Positions 54,219 to 57,202 of a stretch of 57,202 nucleotides of DNA are shown piece after piece. The stretch's first letter is position 1; each line of letters begins with the position of its first letter. The notes under the pieces were generated by a model. The model was given only the letters and a program-made list of their open reading frames with translations, was not told where the DNA came from and ran no database searches. A program made the position numbers and the translations under genes. The stretch is from an uncultured Prevotellaceae bacterium (GTDB lineage Bacteria; Bacteroidota; Bacteroidia; Bacteroidales; Bacteroidaceae): NCBI GenBank assembly GCA_946402905.1, contig CAMIYC010000018.1:1-57202 (forward strand), written 5' to 3'.

Positions 54219-55763
54219 ATGGCACAACAAGAAGATGTTTTCAAAAAAATCGTGAGCCATTGTAAGGAATATGGATTCGTTTTCCCAAGCAGTGACATTT
54301 ACGATGGATTGGCCGCAGTGTATGACTATGGCCAGAATGGTGTGGAACTGAAAAACAATATCAAAGAATATTGGTGGAAAAGCATGGTGCTCCTCCACGA
54401 GAATATCGTAGGTATAGACTCCGCCATCTTTATGCACCCCACCATCTGGAAGGCCTCCGGACACGTAGATGCATTCAATGACCCACTCATCGATAACAGA
54501 GACTCCAAGAAACGTTATCGCGCTGACAACCTCATCGAGGACCAGATCGCGAAATATGACGAAAAGATACAAAAAGAGATAGACAAGGCTCGTAAACGCT
54601 TCGGCGAGGCTTTTGACGAGGAGAAATTCCGTGAGACCAACCCACGCGTGATCGAAAACCTCAAAAAGCGCGACGCGTTGCATGAGAGATATGCCGCTGC
54701 CATGCAGGGGCCTGACCTTGACGAGCTGAAGCAGATCATCCTTGACGAGGGAATCGTCGACCCTATCAGCGGCACGAAAAATTGGACAGACGTGCGCCAG
54801 TTCAATCTCATGTTCTCCACTGAGATGGGGTCACTCTCCGATGCCACCAATAAAATTTATCTCCGACCGGAGACCGCCCAGGGCATTTTCGTCAACTATC
54901 TCAATGTGCAGAAAACCGGACGTATGAAAATTCCTTTCGGCATCGCTCAGATTGGAAAAGCTTTCCGCAACGAGATCGTCGCAAGGCAGTTTATCTTCCG
55001 TATGAGGGAGTTTGAGCAGATGGAGATGCAGTTCTTCGTCAAGCCGGGCACCGAACTGGAGTGGTTCCCCAAATGGAAGCAGACTCGTATGGCATGGCAT
55101 CAGGCACTCGGCTTCGGAGCTGAAAACTACAGGTTCCATGACCATGACAAACTGGCTCACTACGCCAACGCTGCCACCGACATCGAGTTCCGCATGCCGT
55201 TCGGATTCAAGGAGGTGGAGGGTATACACAGCCGCACCAACTTCGACCTCTCGCAGCATGAGAAATTCAGCGGACGCTCCATCAAATACTTTGACCCGCA
55301 GACCAACGAGAGTTACACACCGTATGTCATCGAGACTTCTATCGGTGTGGACCGTATGTTCCTCTCTGTGATGTGTCACTCTTATGAGGAGGAAAAACTG
55401 GACAACGGCGAGACACGTGTCGTGCTCAAGTTGCCAGCAGCCCTTGCACCTGTCAAGCTGGCGGTGCTGCCGCTCGTCAGAAAAGACGGTCTGCCCGAGA
55501 AAGCACGCGAGATCATCAACGACCTGCGTTTCCACTTCAACTGCCAGTATGATGAGAAAGACACCATCGGCAAGCGCTATCGCAGGCAGGATGCCATCGG
55601 CACACCTTATTGTATCACTGTAGACTACGACTCACTCAAAGACAATACCGTCACCCTGCGATTCCGCGACACCATGGAGCAGGAGCGCGTCAGCATCGAC
55701 CAGCTCAACAGCATCATCGAGGATAAGGTGAGCATCGCAAGCCTTTTAAAGAAATTGCAGTAG
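54219..55763 (+). CDS. glyS: Glycyl-tRNA synthetase (alpha2 type)
   Basis: A 514-residue class II aminoacyl-tRNA synthetase of the homodimeric (eukaryote/archaea-like) kind. Motif 2 is seen in GKAFRNEIVARQFIFRMREFEQMEMQFF, motif 3 in YVIETSIGVDRMFL, and the glycine-specific LRPETAQGIFVNYLN precedes motif 2. The C-terminal anticodon-binding domain starts near residue 410 (APVKLAVLPLVRKDG). The next gene starts right at its stop codon, so it is an operon with the FKBP lipoprotein. Confidence 0.97.
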   Translation: MAQQEDVFKKIVSHCKEYGFVFPSSDIYDGLAAVYDYGQNGVELKNNIKEYWWKSMVLLHENIVGIDSAIFMHPTIWKASGHVDAFNDPLIDNRDSKKRYRADNLIEDQIAKYDEKIQKEIDKARKRFGEAFDEEKFRETNPRVIENLKKRDALHERYAAAMQGPDLDELKQIILDEGIVDPISGTKNWTDVRQFNLMFSTEMGSLSDATNKIYLRPETAQGIFVNYLNVQKTGRMKIPFGIAQIGKAFRNEIVARQFIFRMREFEQMEMQFFVKPGTELEWFPKWKQTRMAWHQALGFGAENYRFHDHDKLAHYANAATDIEFRMPFGFKEVEGIHSRTNFDLSQHEKFSGRSIKYFDPQTNESYTPYVIETSIGVDRMFLSVMCHSYEEEKLDNGETRVVLKLPAALAPVKLAVLPLVRKDGLPEKAREIINDLRFHFNCQYDEKDTIGKRYRRQDAIGTPYCITVDYDSLKDNTVTLRFRDTMEQERVSIDQLNSIIEDKVSIASLLKKLQ

Positions 55764-56435
55764 ATGAAGCGACCAACCCTCCTCTATATCTTTGCCGTAC
55801 TCTTGGCAATGTGCGGACTCTCGTCGTGCAGTGAGACTGATGATGAGGTGGAAGAGTATCCCGACTGGCAGAGTAAAAACGATGCCTACTTCGCCGCAAA
55901 ATACAATGCCGCGACACAGGCTATCGCAAGGGGTGACAATACATGGAAGGTATTCAAGTCGTATGCCAAAAACGCTGAGACCACAGGAAAACCTGTAGAC
56001 CATATCGTCGTCAAGGTGATAGAAGAAGGCAGCGGAAGCGGATGCCCGCTCTTCACTGACACGGTCAGGGTGCACTATCGCGGACAACTGATCGCATCGA
56101 CGTCTTATCAGGACAAGGAGGATGGCGAACTGGGACTGGTCTTCGACAGTTCGTGGCGAACGGATACCTATGATGCCAGTACATTCGTACCCGCGAAATT
56201 CGCGGTGAGTGGTGTGATCGACGGGTTCTCCACGGTGTTGCAGCACATGCATATCGGAGACAGATGGAAAGTGTATATACCTTATCAATTAGGGTATGAC
56301 AATAACGCCAGTGGAAAAGTGCCCGCTTACAGTACGCTGGTCTACGATCTGGCTTTAGCAGCTTATTATCGCCCCGGTATAGTGATACCGGCTTGGAATA
56401 CAAATCAATTCTTTCTCTGTGAAGAGAATTTGTAA
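55764..56435 (+). CDS. FKBP-type peptidyl-prolyl isomerase lipoprotein
   Basis: A 223-residue periplasmic or outer-membrane lipoprotein (lipobox GLSSC, Cys22) with an FKBP domain at about residues 85-215 that speeds proline isomerisation in folding proteins. The motifs are DTVRVHYRGQL, VFDSSW, FAVSGVIDGFSTVLQHMHIGDRWKVYIPYQLGY (in part) and the closing STLVYDLALAAY. Residues 23-80 form a charged helical stretch. The ATG follows the synthetase stop with no gap, and a strong terminator ends the operon. Confidence 0.93.
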   Translation: MKRPTLLYIFAVLLAMCGLSSCSETDDEVEEYPDWQSKNDAYFAAKYNAATQAIARGDNTWKVFKSYAKNAETTGKPVDHIVVKVIEEGSGSGCPLFTDTVRVHYRGQLIASTSYQDKEDGELGLVFDSSWRTDTYDASTFVPAKFAVSGVIDGFSTVLQHMHIGDRWKVYIPYQLGYDNNASGKVPAYSTLVYDLALAAYYRPGIVIPAWNTNQFFLCEENL

Positions 56436-56461
56436 GTTTATATATAAGAATATGTGCGTCG

Positions 56462-56501
56462 GTTCCCATCCACCACCATCGGTGGGATGGGAACTTTTTT
56501 T
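56462..56501 (+). terminator. Terminator of the glyS/FKBP operon
   Basis: GTTCCCATCCACC (56462-56474) pairs with the GGTG...GGGATGGGAAC segment through 56494, with one bulged G; a run of seven T follows. Confidence 0.88.
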
Positions 56502-56630
56502 ATTGCCCAACTATGTCGAAACACACTCAATCGACCATCCTAAATTATATATTTTCTAATTGTGTGCGCACACAATTCTTTGATATAAGTCAAGAATCGG
56601 TCTTTTTTCAGCAATAATTCGTCAAAATCC

Positions 56631-56661
56631 TTTGCTGTGTTCGCAGACAGTCGTACCTTTG
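56631..56661 (+). promoter_or_regulatory. Promoter of the small-peptide/leader transcript
   Basis: TTTG (56631-56634), 19 bases, TACCTTTG (56654-56661): full consensus. The next open frame starts 214 bases later, so the transcript has a long untranslated leader. Confidence 0.78.
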
Positions 56662-56667
56662 CATCGT

Positions 56668-56874
56668 CAAAAGGATAAAAGACGTAGGTGTACGGTCATT
56701 CAGAAAAGTGTTACAGCATATAAATATAAGGTATTAAGCTCAATAAAGTAGAAAGATTGATCAAGGATAACAAAAGAATATTTAAGGATAACAAAAGATG
56801 TATTTCAGGTTAACCGCTTAAGCCGTGAGGCCGCATGCGAATTGTTTCATTTAAAGTAAAGAAAGGGTAAAAAG
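56668..56874 (+). ncRNA. Long 5' leader, possible regulatory RNA
   Basis: About 207 bases between the likely transcription start and the small open frame. It contains the exact direct repeat AAGGATAACAAAAGA (56763-56777 and 56784-56798), with a related AAAGGATAAAAGA-type sequence near 56670. The palindromes GCTTAAGC and CGCATGCG lie near 56817-56839. I recognise no known riboswitch or RNA family. The whole unit 56668-57032 could be a small RNA. Confidence 0.4.
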
Positions 56875-56955
56875 ATGAACACTACAGTAGTATTAATGTT
56901 TGTAGTATTGATTGCTTCAGGTTTATATTTCGAAAATACGGTAGAGAAGAAATAA
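56875..56955 (+). CDS. 26-residue single-helix membrane peptide
   Basis: An open frame of 26 codons starting MNTTVVLMFVVLIASG and ending in NTVEKK, TAA at 56953. Residues about 3-18 form one hydrophobic helix and the C-terminus is charged, as in small membrane regulators. A purine-rich AAAGGG lies 8-13 bases before the ATG. A promoter upstream and a terminator 43 bases downstream make it the only open frame of its transcript. I do not recognise the family; KdpF-like or other transporter-subunit peptides were considered but the sequence does not match. Confidence 0.5.
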   Translation: MNTTVVLMFVVLIASGLYFENTVEKK

Positions 56956-56997
56956 CCTGAGTTTTAGAGAGAAAGTATAGATAGTAAATCATAACGG

Positions 56998-57032
56998 ACG
57001 GGCGGACCTTCTTTAAGGCTCCGCCCGTTTTT
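56998..57032 (+). terminator. Terminator of the small-peptide transcript
   Basis: ACGGGCGGA (56998-57006) pairs perfectly with TCCGCCCGT (57020-57028); five T follow. Confidence 0.9.
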
Positions 57033-57131
57033 CTTTCGATTTGCATTACCTTTTAATAAAGTAAGCTGCATCTCAGCATAAAAAATGAATGATTCAGAAG
57101 TAGGGTGTCTTTGTTACCTTACACATCCACT

Positions 57132-57170
57132 CTCCATTTGCAGTAGTAATCAGTTCCCCCTCTAAGTTGG
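57132..57170. repeat. Dispersed repeat, copy B
   Basis: Matches 26343-26381 with a few differences; the shared core is AGTTCCCCCTCTAAGTT. It lies in the gene-free end of the window (57033-57202), where I see nothing else. Confidence 0.65.
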
Positions 57171-57202
57171 GGCTGCTGAAAAAGTAGGTTAATCCAATTT
57201 TT

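Noticed and set aside
56668..56955. KdpF-like or cytochrome-oxidase accessory peptide
   Set aside because: Size and single helix fit, but the sequence lacks the features I know from these families and no kdp or oxidase genes follow within the window.

Overview
The window is chromosomal DNA from a Bacteroidales bacterium, most likely a Prevotella-type member (Prevotellaceae). The evidence is: several SusC/SusD pairs, a one-protein hybrid two-component regulator, many lipoproteins, a GH95 fucosidase, meso-diaminopimelate dehydrogenase, and many copies of the Bacteroidetes promoter (TTTG, 19-21 bp, TAnnTTTG). No rRNA, CRISPR array, complete insertion sequence or prophage was seen. One tRNA (Leu, anticodon TAG) is present.

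Layout. 1-1784: end of an unidentified gene, then an AT-rich archaeal-type ATPase gene lying between two copies of a 29-bp repeat. 1785-6775: M16 peptidase and YbjQ on the minus strand, divergent from a histidine kinase/response regulator pair. 6803-9902: a CPBP-like membrane protein that has lost its catalytic residues, divergent from an overlapping unit of an ABC-type ATPase, a DUF4435/TOPRIM protein and a small protein; the first two resemble the PARIS anti-phage pair. 9932-15641: minus-strand operon dxs-trkA-trkH-manA. 15794-17200: secreted C1 peptidase. 17316-22854: a REP-associated-type HUH transposase, then a SusC/SusD pair with no enzyme gene beside it. 23039-26127: ddh, a lone cobS, and an OmpA-type protein.

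26128-39458 holds a polysaccharide utilisation locus: GH95 fucosidase and hybrid two-component sensor on the minus strand, and SusC, SusD and a surface lipoprotein on the plus strand, closed by a strong terminator. The sensor should detect an oligosaccharide in the periplasm and switch on the SusCD importer; GH95 suggests a fucosylated or L-galactosylated glycan.

39535-45946 is a tandem duplication of a two-gene unit: a polytopic membrane protein with a large C-terminal domain, followed by a lipoprotein beta-propeller with a c-type haem motif (CxxCH). I regard it as the best candidate for an undescribed system. 45974-48522 holds a patatin-like lipase and an AAA_14/DUF4143 ATPase. 48523-49232 is AT-rich with tandem repeats and ends at tRNA-Leu. 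49404-56435 is housekeeping: S41 peptidase, DUF3316 protein, topoisomerase subunit A, glycyl-tRNA synthetase and an FKBP lipoprotein. 56631-57032 is a complete small transcription unit with a long leader and a 26-residue membrane peptide.

All identifications come from reading protein motifs by eye; no database search was run. Start codons were chosen from promoter position, signal peptides and family lengths.
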